Shown piece by piece: positions 33,229-41,199 of a DNA stretch of 64,000 nt. How positions within the stretch are numbered: position 1 is the stretch's first letter; every line of letters starts with the position of its first letter. The DNA is from Actinocatenispora comari (GTDB taxonomy: Bacteria > Actinomycetota > Actinomycetes > Mycobacteriales > Micromonosporaceae): positions 1 to 64,000 of the forward strand of contig NZ_BOPO01000076.1 of NCBI RefSeq assembly GCF_017312725.1, written 5' to 3'. Under the pieces are notes generated by a model that saw only the letters and a list, made by a program, of their open reading frames with translations, ran no database searches and was not told where the DNA came from. The position numbers and the translations under genes were made by a program.

Positions 33229-34239
33229 TTGCGCGCACTGGTGTTGGACGACTTCTGGAGCCTGACGGTCGAGCGGCGACCCGACCCGGTGCCGGGCCCG
33301 GGCGAGGTGGTGCTGCGCATCGCCGCGACCGGCATCTGCGGCTCGGACCTGCACGGGTTCACCGGCGACAACGGCCGGCGCCGGCCCGGGCAGGTGATGG
33401 GCCACGAGACCGCCGGCACGGTCGAGTCGGTCGGCGCCGGCGTCGACCTGGCGCCGGGCACGCAGGCCACCGCCTACCCGGTGCTGGCCTGCGGGGAGTG
33501 TGCCGCCTGCCGTGACGGCCGGTCGCAGATCTGCGCCAACCGCACGGTCATCGGCGTGGAGCCCAGCCGCAGCGCGGCGTTCGCCGACCGGCTGCTGCTG
33601 CCGGCCGCCAACGTGGTCGCGTTGCCGGCCGGCATGCCGCTCGCGCACGGCGCGCTGGTCGAACCGCTGTCGGTCGGCTACCACGCGGCCCGCCGGGGCG
33701 TCCTCGGCGCCGCCGACCGGGTGCTGATCCTCGGCGGCGGCCCGATCGGGCAGGCCGTGGCGCTCGCCGCGGCGCGGCTCGGCGCGGCCGAGATCGTCGT
33801 CACCGAGCCGGATCCGGGGCGTCGCGCCCTGGTCGACGCGCTCGGCGTGGCCACGGTGGAACCCGGCCGCGCGGCCGACGCGTTGAGCGCACCGGCGAGC
33901 GTCGCGATCGACGCGGTCGGGGTGGACGCCACCATGGCCGAGGCGCTCGCGGCGACCGAACCCGGCGCCCGGATCGTGCTGGTCGGCATGGGCGCGCCCC
34001 GGCTGGACCTCGCCGCGTACCCGGTCAGTACCGGGGAGCGCAGCCTGATCGGCAGCTTCTGCTACACCGCCGAGGAGTTCGCGGCCACCGCGGCGTGGGC
34101 CGGCACCGTACCGGAGCTGCTCGCGCCCCTGATCTCGGCGCAGGTGCCGCTCGCGGAGGCGCCGGACGCGTTCACCCGGCTCGCCCGCGACGGCGCCACC
34201 GCGAGCAAGATCCTGGTCCGCTTCGACGAGGAGGGCTGA
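33229..34239 (+). CDS. zinc-dependent MDR-family dehydrogenase
   Basis: This 336-residue dehydrogenase has catalytic-zinc ligands Cys37 (ATGICGSD), His59 and Glu60 (GHE), structural-zinc Cys88, 91, 94 and 102 (CGECAACRDGRSQIC) and the NAD-binding VLILGGGPIG loop. It resembles polyol/threonine dehydrogenases. In this operon it may oxidise 2-keto-3-deoxy-L-rhamnonate or another C4-hydroxy intermediate (inference). The start is TTG at 33229, supported by GGGAGG upstream. It lies 1 nt before the dehydratase gene. Confidence 0.88.
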   Translation: MRALVLDDFWSLTVERRPDPVPGPGEVVLRIAATGICGSDLHGFTGDNGRRRPGQVMGHETAGTVESVGAGVDLAPGTQATAYPVLACGECAACRDGRSQICANRTVIGVEPSRSAAFADRLLLPAANVVALPAGMPLAHGALVEPLSVGYHAARRGVLGAADRVLILGGGPIGQAVALAAARLGAAEIVVTEPDPGRRALVDALGVATVEPGRAADALSAPASVAIDAVGVDATMAEALAATEPGARIVLVGMGAPRLDLAAYPVSTGERSLIGSFCYTAEEFAATAAWAGTVPELLAPLISAQVPLAEAPDAFTRLARDGATASKILVRFDEEG

Positions 34240-34240
34240 G

Positions 34241-35431
34241 ATGGCCGCACCCACGATCACCGACCTGCGGGCGTACGTGCTGCGCGGCGGCGGCGCCGAC
34301 TACCACGACCAGGACGGTCCACACTGGATCGACGACCACATCGCCACCCCGATGGCCCGCTATCCCGGCTACCGCGAGTCGCGGCAGAGCTTCGGGCTCA
34401 ACGTGCTCGGCACCCTGGTCGTGGTCGCCGAGGCGAGCGACGGCAGCTCCGGGTTCGCGGTCACCACCGGCGGCGAACCCGCCGCGTGGATCGTGGAGCG
34501 GCACCTGTCCCGGTTCGTCCTGGGCGCCGCGGTCACCGACCTGTCCCGGATCTGGGACCAGATGTACTCCTCGACCCTCTTCTACGGCCGCAAGGGCCTG
34601 GTGCTCAACGCGATCAGCGGCGTCGACCTCGCACTGTGGGACCTGCTCGGGCACGTCCGCGACGAGCCGGTGTACGCGATGATCGGCGGTGCGGTCCGCG
34701 ACGAGCAGCCGTGCTACGCGACCGGCGCCCGGCCCGATCTCGCGGTGGAGTTCGGTTTCCTGGGCGGCAAGCTGCCGCTGCACCACGGTCCGGCCGAGGG
34801 CGCCGACGGCTTCGCGGCGAACCTGCGGCTGCTGGCCGAGATGCGCGCCGCGATGGGCCCGGACGCCTGGCTCGCCTACGACTGCTGGATGTCGCTGGAC
34901 GTCGACTACGCGATCCGGCTCGCCCACGCCGCCGCCGAACACGGGCTGCGCTGGCTGGAGGAACCGCTGCCGCCGGACGACTACTGGGGCCACGCGGCGA
35001 TCCGCAAGGCGCTGCCGCCGGGCATGCTGCTGACCACCGGTGAGCACGAGGCGACCCGGTGGGGGTTCCGGCTGCTGGCCGAGATGGGCTGCGCGGACAT
35101 CCTGCAGCCGGACGTCGGCTGGTGCGGCGGGCTCACCGAGCTGCTGCGGATCAGCACGCTCGCCGACGCGCACGGCCTGCTCGTGGTGCCGCACGGGTCG
35201 AGCGTGTACTCGTACCACTTCGCGTTCGGGCAGCACAACAGCCCGTTCTCGGAGTTCTTGATGATGGCGCCGGCCGCGGACGAGGTGGTGCCGATGTTCC
35301 ACCCGCAGCTCGTCGGCGAGCCGGTACCCGAGGGTGGCCGGCTGCGGATCGGCCAGCTCGACGCCGCCCCGGGCTTCGGCGTCAGCCTCGATCCGGACCT
35401 CGCCCTGGCCCGCCCGTACCACCGGGACTGA
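34241..35431 (+). CDS. rhmD: L-rhamnonate dehydratase
   Basis: This 396-residue enolase-superfamily enzyme converts L-rhamnonate to 2-keto-3-deoxy-L-rhamnonate. The N-terminal specificity segment DGPHWIDDHIATPMARYPGY (26-45) is diagnostic of RhmD. Metal ligands Asp214, Glu240 and Glu268 and the His318-Asp291 dyad are present, as are TTGEHEATRWGFR and VVPHGSSVYSYHF. Length and motif spacing are normal. GAGGAGG precedes the ATG. It ends the IclR operon; no keto-deoxyrhamnonate aldolase or diketo-hydrolase gene follows. Confidence 0.95.
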   Translation: MAAPTITDLRAYVLRGGGADYHDQDGPHWIDDHIATPMARYPGYRESRQSFGLNVLGTLVVVAEASDGSSGFAVTTGGEPAAWIVERHLSRFVLGAAVTDLSRIWDQMYSSTLFYGRKGLVLNAISGVDLALWDLLGHVRDEPVYAMIGGAVRDEQPCYATGARPDLAVEFGFLGGKLPLHHGPAEGADGFAANLRLLAEMRAAMGPDAWLAYDCWMSLDVDYAIRLAHAAAEHGLRWLEEPLPPDDYWGHAAIRKALPPGMLLTTGEHEATRWGFRLLAEMGCADILQPDVGWCGGLTELLRISTLADAHGLLVVPHGSSVYSYHFAFGQHNSPFSEFLMMAPAADEVVPMFHPQLVGEPVPEGGRLRIGQLDAAPGFGVSLDPDLALARPYHRD

Positions 35432-35448
35432 CCGTCCGGTGTGGACGA

Positions 35449-36378
35449 TCAGCGCCGGGTGGCGCGCAGGCTGGTGGCGGTGACCACCGCGAGCACGGCG
35501 ACGATGACCACCAACGACAGCCAGGTCGGGATCCCCGGCACCGCCGGCACGAGGGTGTGCACGTAGTGCAGGATCAGCTTGACACCGATGAACACCAGGA
35601 TCACCGCCAGGCCGTAGTGCAGGTGCACCAACCGGTCCAGCAACCCGATCAGCAGGAAGTAGAGCGCGCGCAACCCCAGCAGGGCGAACGCGTTCGCGGT
35701 GAACACCAGGTAGGCGCTCTCGGTGATGCCGAAGATGGCCGGGATCGAGTCGAGCGCGAACACCAGGTCGACCGACAGGATCGTCGCCGCGACCAGGAAC
35801 AGCGGCGTCGCCGCGCGCCGGCCGTGCTGGCGCACCGTCAGCCGCGATCCCGAGTACTCGGAGGTGACCGGCATGACCCGGCGCAGCAGCCGCACCGCCC
35901 GGGAGTTGAGCACGTCCGGCTCCTCCTGCTGCGGCCGCAGCAGCCGAACCCCGGTGTAGAGCAGGAAGGCGCCGAACACCACGAACGCGACGGCGAACTG
36001 GCTGATCACCGCCGCACCGACGGCGATGAACGCGCCGCGCAGCACCAGCGCGCCGATCACCCCGATCAGCAGCGCCCGCTGCTGGTGTTCGGGTGGCACC
36101 GCGAACCGGCCGAGAATCAGCGCGAAGATGAACAGGTTGTCCACCGACAGGCTCTTCTCCACCAGGAAACCGGTGAAGAACTCGGCACCGGGCTCCTTGC
36201 CGGCGAACAGCAACACGCCCAGACCGAACAGCAGCGCACCGGTCAGGTAGATCGCCGACCAGGTGACCGCCTCACGGAAACCGACCGGATGCGGACTGCG
36301 GGCATGCCACACGTCCACACCGATCAGCACCGCGATCCCCAGCACGGTGGCCAACCACACCCACACCGGTACGGCCAT
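35449..36378 (-). CDS. TerC/Alx-family membrane protein
   Basis: This 309-residue protein has about nine membrane helices and the TerC signatures: SLSVDNLFIFALIL and LSVDLVFALDSIPAIFGIT, each with acidic residues in the membrane. Relatives (Alx, TerC, MeeF/MeeY) export manganese or serve metal loading of secreted proteins. The ATG at 36378 is chosen for GGGGGGAG six nt upstream; GTG at 36384 is an alternative. A 20-bp perfect inverted repeat lies 34 nt upstream. It ends 17 nt from the convergent rhmD stop. Confidence 0.9.
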   Translation of the reverse strand: MAVPVWVWLATVLGIAVLIGVDVWHARSPHPVGFREAVTWSAIYLTGALLFGLGVLLFAGKEPGAEFFTGFLVEKSLSVDNLFIFALILGRFAVPPEHQQRALLIGVIGALVLRGAFIAVGAAVISQFAVAFVVFGAFLLYTGVRLLRPQQEEPDVLNSRAVRLLRRVMPVTSEYSGSRLTVRQHGRRAATPLFLVAATILSVDLVFALDSIPAIFGITESAYLVFTANAFALLGLRALYFLLIGLLDRLVHLHYGLAVILVFIGVKLILHYVHTLVPAVPGIPTWLSLVVIVAVLAVVTATSLRATRR

Positions 36379-36411
36379 CGCCACTCCCCCCGCATCGCCA
36401 GGTGCCCCAAA

Positions 36412-36469
36412 GAGGTCCGCACAGAGAGGGCGTTCGACAGGCGCCGACAGCCCTCTCTGTGCGGACCTC
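36412..36469. terminator. 20-bp perfect inverted repeat between sigma factor and TerC genes
   Basis: GAGGTCCGCACAGAGAGGGC (36412-36431) and its exact complement (36450-36469) flank an 18-nt loop. Both neighbouring genes run on the minus strand, so the hairpin follows the sigma-factor gene (67 nt after its stop) and precedes terC. It could end sigma transcription or act as an attenuator in the terC leader. Only TTT follows on the minus strand. Confidence 0.6.
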
Positions 36470-36535
36470 CAAGTATGCGGGAGGATCGATCAAGCGCCCA
36501 GCGGCGCGCTGACCAGCGGGGACGGTCGGTGCCCG

Positions 36536-37480
36536 TCAGTGCGCCCGGCCGCCGCCGCGGCGGCAGGGGCCCCGCCCGTACGCGGGCTGCGACGAGCGCG
36601 GGGCGCGCCGGTTGCCGTGCGCACCGCAGGGCCGGGCGGCAGGTGGCCGCCGCTGCGCGGGCGGCACCGTCGCGGTCGGGCCCTCGGCTGACAGTAGGTC
36701 GCGTAGCTCGTGCAGGGTGCGGGACAGGATGCCGGACACGTGCGCCTGTGAGATGCCGAGCTTCGCGGCGATCTGCTGTTGGGTGAGCTCGTCCAGGAAC
36801 CGCATCCGGATGATGGCCTGTTCCCGGCCGGGCAGCGTGGTCAGCGCCTCGGCCAGCGCCAACCGATCGACGACCGCGTCGATACCGGGGTCGGCGCCGG
36901 GCAGCTGCTCGACCAGCGGCGCGTCCGTCTCGCCGGCCGCGCCGTCCAGCGAGACGGCCATGTACGCCCGGAACGCCGCCATCGCGTGCCCGACCTGCTC
37001 GACCGGTTCACCGACGCTGTCGGCCAGCTCGGTGACGCTGGGCAAGCGGCCGAGTCGGGCGCAGAGCGCCTCGGCGGCGTGGTGGGTGCGCAGCGCGAGT
37101 TCCTGCAGCCGCCGCGGCGGGCGCACCGCCCAGGCCCGGTCCCGCAGGTAGCGGCGTAGCTCGCCGGTGATGGTCGGCACCGCGTAGGCGATGAACCGGC
37201 CCAGCTGCGGCCGGTAGCCGTCGACCGACTTGATCAGCCCGGTCGCGGCGACCTGGCGCAGGTCTTCCAGTGGCACGCCCAGCCCCCGGTAGCGGCGGGC
37301 CAGCCGGTCGGCCAGTGGCAGCAGCGACTCGATCACGGCCGCCCGGGCCGCGGCGCGGTCGCCGGCGGTGGTCTCCGCCAGGGCCCGTACCCGGGCCGTG
37401 GGCCCGTCGCCGTCGGTGTCGCCGGCACACTGCTCGGTCTCGGTTACCGTCACGTCCCCCACCGAATCCCCGTCGGCCAC
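36536..37480 (-). CDS. SigB/SigF/SigG-family RNA polymerase sigma factor
   Basis: This 314-residue alternative sigma factor shows region 2 (LADRLARRYRGLGVPLEDL to TGLIKSVDGYRPQLG), the typical RYLRDRAWAVRPPRRLQEL linking to region 3, and region 4 (REQAIIRMRFLDELTQQQIAAKLGISQAHVS). The family governs stress response and development in actinobacteria. No anti-sigma or anti-anti-sigma gene is adjacent, which is atypical. The last 45 residues are a basic Pro/Arg-rich tail not usual for the family. The GTG start at 37480 is uncertain; GTG at 37453 is possible. Confidence 0.9.
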   Translation of the reverse strand: MADGDSVGDVTVTETEQCAGDTDGDGPTARVRALAETTAGDRAAARAAVIESLLPLADRLARRYRGLGVPLEDLRQVAATGLIKSVDGYRPQLGRFIAYAVPTITGELRRYLRDRAWAVRPPRRLQELALRTHHAAEALCARLGRLPSVTELADSVGEPVEQVGHAMAAFRAYMAVSLDGAAGETDAPLVEQLPGADPGIDAVVDRLALAEALTTLPGREQAIIRMRFLDELTQQQIAAKLGISQAHVSGILSRTLHELRDLLSAEGPTATVPPAQRRPPAARPCGAHGNRRAPRSSQPAYGRGPCRRGGGRAH

Positions 37481-37625
37481 GTGCGCAGTGACGTGGAGGT
37501 CCGGACCGGACCCCCTACCACCGCGACGGGTCGGCGACTAGCGCCCCACGACGCCGTACCACGAGGTGGACGGCACCGCCCGCTCGGTGTCTCGACCGCG
37601 CGTGGCGGGCCACGACGCGGCAGTC

Positions 37626-37640
37626 TTGCACTGACTGCAA
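37626..37640. promoter_or_regulatory. TetR-type operator 1
   Basis: TTGCA-CTGAC-TGCAA is a 15-bp dyad in the 317-bp gap upstream of the TetR gene. Together with the second site it forms a pair whose centres are 27 bp apart. The motif fits the TTGCA...TGCAA operators typical of TetR repressors of this type. Confidence 0.6.
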
Positions 37641-37652
37641 ACTATCGAAACC

Positions 37653-37667
37653 TTGCAGCCGCTGCAA
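37653..37667. promoter_or_regulatory. TetR-type operator 2
   Basis: TTGCAGC-C-GCTGCAA is a perfect 7-bp-arm dyad. It and operator 1 lie between the divergent sigma-factor and TetR genes, so either gene could be the target. The rest of the gap (37481-37797) shows no gene. Confidence 0.65.
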
Positions 37668-37797
37668 AGATATTGACCAAGATGGCACTGGCCACAGCGT
37701 TGCCGTGCGGCGCCACCCGAGCGGGCGGGTCCGCGGGTGACGGACCCCGGCGCCCGGTTCGGCGGGTGCCGGGCGCTTCGGCGGAGGTGAGGCGCGG

Positions 37798-38430
37798 ATG
37801 AGCATCATTCGGGGCCGACGGGCACACCGGAAGCTGGCGACCCGTGACGCGTTGCAGCGCGCCGCGCTGGAGCTGGTCCGCGGCCGGGACCCGGACTCGG
37901 TCACGGTGGAGGAGATCTGTGCCCGGGCGGGCGTGTCGCCGCGGACCTTCTTCAACTACTTCGCCAGCAAGGAGGAGGCGCTGATCGACTGGGACGCGGA
38001 GATCGACGCGTTCGTCACCGGTGCGGTGGCGAGGCGCCCGGCGTCCGAGTCGCCGCTCCGGGCGATCCGCGCGGTCCTCGGCTCGGCGGTGGCCGACGCG
38101 ATGGGCATGGACCTGTGGCAGGACCGGCTGGAGCTGATCCGGGAGCAGCCGGGGCTGATCGGCCGGTTCGTCGCGGTGATGGGCTCGGTGCAGCGGGCGC
38201 TCGCGGCCGGGGTGGCCCGGCGCACCGGGCTCGCCTCCGACCACCTGTACGTGGAGCTGACGGCGGCGGCGTCGGTGGCGGCGATCCGTACCGCGATCCA
38301 GGCCTGGACCGACGCACCGGACGGCACCGACCCGGCCCGGCTGATCGACGACGCGTTCGCCTACCTGGAGTCGGGGCTCGCACCGCCGGGCGGCAGGGGG
38401 TCGGGGCCGGCGCCGCCCGGCGACGCCTGA
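37798..38430 (+). CDS. TetR-family transcriptional regulator
   Basis: This 210-residue protein has an N-terminal helix-turn-helix (SVTVEEICARAGVSPRTFFNYFASKEEAL) of the subgroup usually governing MFS multidrug pumps, followed by a helical ligand domain and a Gly/Pro-rich tail. GGAGGTGA lies upstream of the ATG. Two TTGCA...TGCAA operators upstream suggest autoregulation. There is no pump gene adjacent; downstream is a secreted esterase 108 nt away. Confidence 0.9.
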   Translation: MSIIRGRRAHRKLATRDALQRAALELVRGRDPDSVTVEEICARAGVSPRTFFNYFASKEEALIDWDAEIDAFVTGAVARRPASESPLRAIRAVLGSAVADAMGMDLWQDRLELIREQPGLIGRFVAVMGSVQRALAAGVARRTGLASDHLYVELTAAASVAAIRTAIQAWTDAPDGTDPARLIDDAFAYLESGLAPPGGRGSGPAPPGDA

Positions 38431-38466
38431 CCCGGGCGCTCTGCCCAGAAAACTCCGCCTGCCTAT

Positions 38467-38493
38467 TGTTTCGTGAAAATCAGTGCCATAATC
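38467..38493 (+). promoter_or_regulatory. promoter of the phospholipase-C-like gene
   Basis: TTGTTT (38467-38472) and CATAAT (38488-38493) in an unusually AT-rich patch form a plausible -35/-10 pair, though the 15-nt spacer is short. The start codon is 45 nt downstream with a GGGAGG SD. Confidence 0.4.
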
Positions 38494-38538
38494 GCCCGCG
38501 GATCGGTGAACGGCAGGTAACCGGCGGGAGGGCGACAG

Positions 38539-40173
38539 ATGGACGAAGCACCAACATCCGGTCGACAGGCCAGGTGGCGCCGGCACCGGCGGCGCACCGC
38601 GATCGCGGCGGCCGCCGTCGCGGTACTGACCGGCGCGGCGCTCACGTCCGCCGCCGCCTCCGGCGAGACGGCGCACCCGACCTGGTCGCACTCGTCCGCG
38701 CACACCGCGACGCCGATCAAGCACCTGGTGGTGATCTTCGACGAGAACATCTCGTTCGACCACTACTTCGGCACCTACCCGTACGCCACCAACGCCGACG
38801 GCACGCCGTTCCACGCCAGGAAGCACACGCCGAAGGTGGACGGCCTGTCGCCGGAGCTGCTGCAGCACAACCCGAACCAGTACAACCCGAAGCGGCTGTC
38901 GCCCGACCACGCGCTCACCTGCGACCAGAACCACTCGTACGGGCCGGAGCAGCAGGCCTACGACGGCGGCAAGGCCGACAAGTTCGTCGAGTACACCGAG
39001 AAGGACACCTGCACCGGCCAGCCGATCCTGTTCGGCGAACCGGGCCTGGTGATGGACTACTTCGACGGCAACACCGTGACCGCGCTGTGGAACTACGCCC
39101 AGCGGTACGCGATGGCCGACCACTCGTTCGACTCGATCTTCGGCCCGTCCACGCCCGGCGCGATCGACCTGGTGTCCGGCCAGACCCACGGTGTGTACGC
39201 GGTGGACCCGGTGACGCACGAGAAGGTCAGCGACCCGTTCGTGCACTCCCCCGACGCCAACGGCGTCGGCACGATGATCAGCGACCCGGACCCGGCGTTC
39301 GACGACTGCTCGGACCGCAACCACACCGCGGACGAGAACCTCGCCGTGATGTCCGGCGACAACATCGGCGACCGGCTCAACGAGGCCGGCGTGACCTGGG
39401 GCTGGTTCCAGGGCGGGTTCAAGCCGACCGGCACGGCCAACGGGTACGCGGTGTGCGGCGCCACGCACGCCAACATCGGCGGCAACCAGGTCGTCGACTA
39501 CACGCCGCACCACGACCCGTTCCAGTACTACGAGTCGACGTCGAACCCGAAGCACCTGCCGCCGTCGTCGGTCGCCGCGATCGGCCACACCGACCAGGCG
39601 AACCACAACTACGACCTGAGCGACTTCCACGCCGCGCTGGGCGCGAACAACCTGCCGGCGGTCAGCTTCCTCAAGGCGCCGTCGTACCAGAACGGGCACG
39701 CCGGCAACTCCGACCCGCTGGACGAGCAGCGGTTCCTCGCCTCCACGCTCAACGACCTCCAGTCGTCGAAGCAGTGGTCCTCGACGGCGGTGGTGATCGC
39801 CTACGACGACTCGGACGGCTGGTACGACCACGTGTCGCCGCCGATCGTCAACGGTTCCGCCGACGCCAGCCAGGACCAGCCGATGTGCCTGGCGAAGCCG
39901 GCGGCGGGCGGCTACTCGGACCGCTGCGGCTACGGTGCGCGGCTGCCGATGCTGGTGCTCTCGCCGTACTCGAAGCGCAACTACGTCGACCACACCCGGC
40001 TGGACCAGACCTCGATCATCCGCTTCGTCGAGGACAACTGGGGCACCCGCCGGATCGGCGACCACTCGTACGACTCGATCGCGTCGCCGTTGACCGGCAT
40101 GCTCGACTTCCGGCACCGGCCGGACGCGCGGCCGCTGCTGCTCGACCCGGGCACCGGCGCACCGCGGCACTGA
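38539..40173 (+). CDS. secreted phosphoesterase, phospholipase C / AcpA family
   Basis: This 544-residue exported protein has an Arg-rich n-region and hydrophobic core (RRRTAIAAAAVAVLTGAAL), followed by a phosphoesterase domain (PF04185 type). Signature elements are VVIFDENISFDHYFGTYP near residue 70, GFKPTG, SFLKAPSYQNGH, VVIAYDDSDGWYDHV and the RLPMLVLSPYSKRNYVDHT end. Family members cleave phospholipids or act as acid phosphatases, often under phosphate limitation; no PHO box was recognised. A strong hairpin terminator follows. Confidence 0.92.
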   Translation: MDEAPTSGRQARWRRHRRRTAIAAAAVAVLTGAALTSAAASGETAHPTWSHSSAHTATPIKHLVVIFDENISFDHYFGTYPYATNADGTPFHARKHTPKVDGLSPELLQHNPNQYNPKRLSPDHALTCDQNHSYGPEQQAYDGGKADKFVEYTEKDTCTGQPILFGEPGLVMDYFDGNTVTALWNYAQRYAMADHSFDSIFGPSTPGAIDLVSGQTHGVYAVDPVTHEKVSDPFVHSPDANGVGTMISDPDPAFDDCSDRNHTADENLAVMSGDNIGDRLNEAGVTWGWFQGGFKPTGTANGYAVCGATHANIGGNQVVDYTPHHDPFQYYESTSNPKHLPPSSVAAIGHTDQANHNYDLSDFHAALGANNLPAVSFLKAPSYQNGHAGNSDPLDEQRFLASTLNDLQSSKQWSSTAVVIAYDDSDGWYDHVSPPIVNGSADASQDQPMCLAKPAAGGYSDRCGYGARLPMLVLSPYSKRNYVDHTRLDQTSIIRFVEDNWGTRRIGDHSYDSIASPLTGMLDFRHRPDARPLLLDPGTGAPRH

Positions 40174-40187
40174 GCTGCACGGAGGCG

Positions 40188-40219
40188 GCGGGGCGGTCCT
40201 CGGTCGAGGGCCGCCCCGC
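40188..40219. terminator. bidirectional hairpin terminator
   Basis: GCGGGGCGGTCCTC and GAGGGCCGCCCCGC pair over 14 bp (one wobble) with a GGTC tetraloop, exactly between the convergent esterase and riboflavin-transporter genes. There is no long T run, as is common in actinobacteria. Confidence 0.8.
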
Positions 40220-40228
40220 TTCGTGCGC

Positions 40229-40870
40229 TCAGGCGTTGGCGTGTTCGGCGGTGCGATGCACCGCCTCGCGGCGGGCGGTGCGCAGCCAGTCGCGCACCCC
40301 GATCAACACCAGGACCGCGAAGACCACGTAGACCGCGGCGGAGAAGTACAGGTGGGAGTGGATCTGCAACGGCACGCCCACCGCGTCGACCGCGAGCCAC
40401 ACCAGCCAGAACTCCACCAGCCCGAGCCCCTGACCGGCGAAGGCGACCACGGTACCGACGAAGATCCAGGCGTCCGGCCACGGCGCCCACGACGCGTTCA
40501 GCACGTCGAGCAGGACCGCGACCCCGACCGTACCGGCGGCCAGCACCGCGGCGATGACCGCCCGCTCGCGCCAGGTCGCGGTGCGCACCAGCACCCCGTG
40601 CACCGGGTCGCGGCGGCGCGACCAGGCCCACCAGCCGTACACCGAGATCGCCAGGATGACCACCTGCCGCGCGGCGAGCCCGCCGAGGTCGGCCGAGGTG
40701 TACACGACGAACAGCAGCACCGTGGCGAGCACCTGGATCGGCCAGGTCCACAGGGTGCGCCGCTGCGCCAGGAAGACCACGGCGAGGGCGGCGAGCTGGC
40801 CGAGGATCTCGGCGTACGAGATGCGTTGGCCGAGAATGCTGACGCCGTACTGCATCAGGCCGTGCCCCAT
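40229..40870 (-). CDS. ribM: PnuC-family riboflavin transporter (RibM/PnuX-like)
   Basis: This 213-residue PnuC-fold protein has about seven membrane helices (for example YAEILGQLAALAVVFLAQRR, LAISVYGWWAWSRR, FWLVWLAVDAVGVPLQI). PnuC proteins usually carry nicotinamide riboside, but those under FMN riboswitches (RibM/PnuX) import riboflavin. The FMN riboswitch immediately upstream therefore decides the substrate. The ATG at 40870 has GGAAGGGG, which a GCCCC/GGGGC hairpin (40876-40895) can mask. Confidence 0.88.
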   Translation of the reverse strand: MGHGLMQYGVSILGQRISYAEILGQLAALAVVFLAQRRTLWTWPIQVLATVLLFVVYTSADLGGLAARQVVILAISVYGWWAWSRRRDPVHGVLVRTATWRERAVIAAVLAAGTVGVAVLLDVLNASWAPWPDAWIFVGTVVAFAGQGLGLVEFWLVWLAVDAVGVPLQIHSHLYFSAAVYVVFAVLVLIGVRDWLRTARREAVHRTAEHANA

Positions 40871-40938
40871 CGCAAGCCCCTTCCTGCACCGGGGCATCCT
40901 GGACGCACGGCGACGGCTCGGTGCACCGCCAGCCGCGT

Positions 40939-41061
40939 GCGCGTCCTCCCATCCGGACTGTCACCGTCGGTACCGGAGTTCCACCGGTTCAATCGCCGAC
41001 ACTGATCGGCGAGTCGCGGACTGTCACCGCCGGTTCGGACTTTCACCGAGCCCCGGAGCGC
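40939..41061 (-). ncRNA. FMN riboswitch (RFN element)
   Basis: Read on the minus strand, the conserved blocks appear in order: CUCGGUGAAAGUCCGAACC, GGCGGUGACAGUCCGCGA, GAACCGGUGGAACUCCGGUACC, GACGGUGACAGUCCGGAUGGGAG. The ends GCGCUCC and GGACGCGC close the P1 stem. The expression platform probably works on translation by hiding the SD of the transporter gene. Confidence 0.95.
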
Positions 41062-41159
41062 ATGCTCTGTCTGCGATCAACCCTTTCACGTTCCGGCTTG
41101 TTCCAGGCCACGGTGTGACCGACCCGACCGCCTTGCCGGACCGCGCCCCGGTGTCTTAG

Positions 41160-41186
41160 TCTGCGCGAAGATAATCTTCGCGCAGA
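41160..41186. promoter_or_regulatory. 27-bp perfect palindromic operator
   Basis: TCTGCGCGAAGAT-A-ATCTTCGCGCAGA is fully symmetric around one central base. It overlaps the -10 TAGTCT (41157-41162; -35 TTGCCG 41133-41138) and the start point of the SRPBCC-MarR operon. A MarR dimer is the natural binder. Confidence 0.8.
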
Positions 41187-41199
41187 TCAGGAGGCGGCC

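Noticed and set aside
36379-36535. Possible yybP-ykoY (manganese) riboswitch upstream of terC
   Set aside because: The conserved core blocks of that riboswitch could not be found; only the 20-bp inverted repeat is evident.
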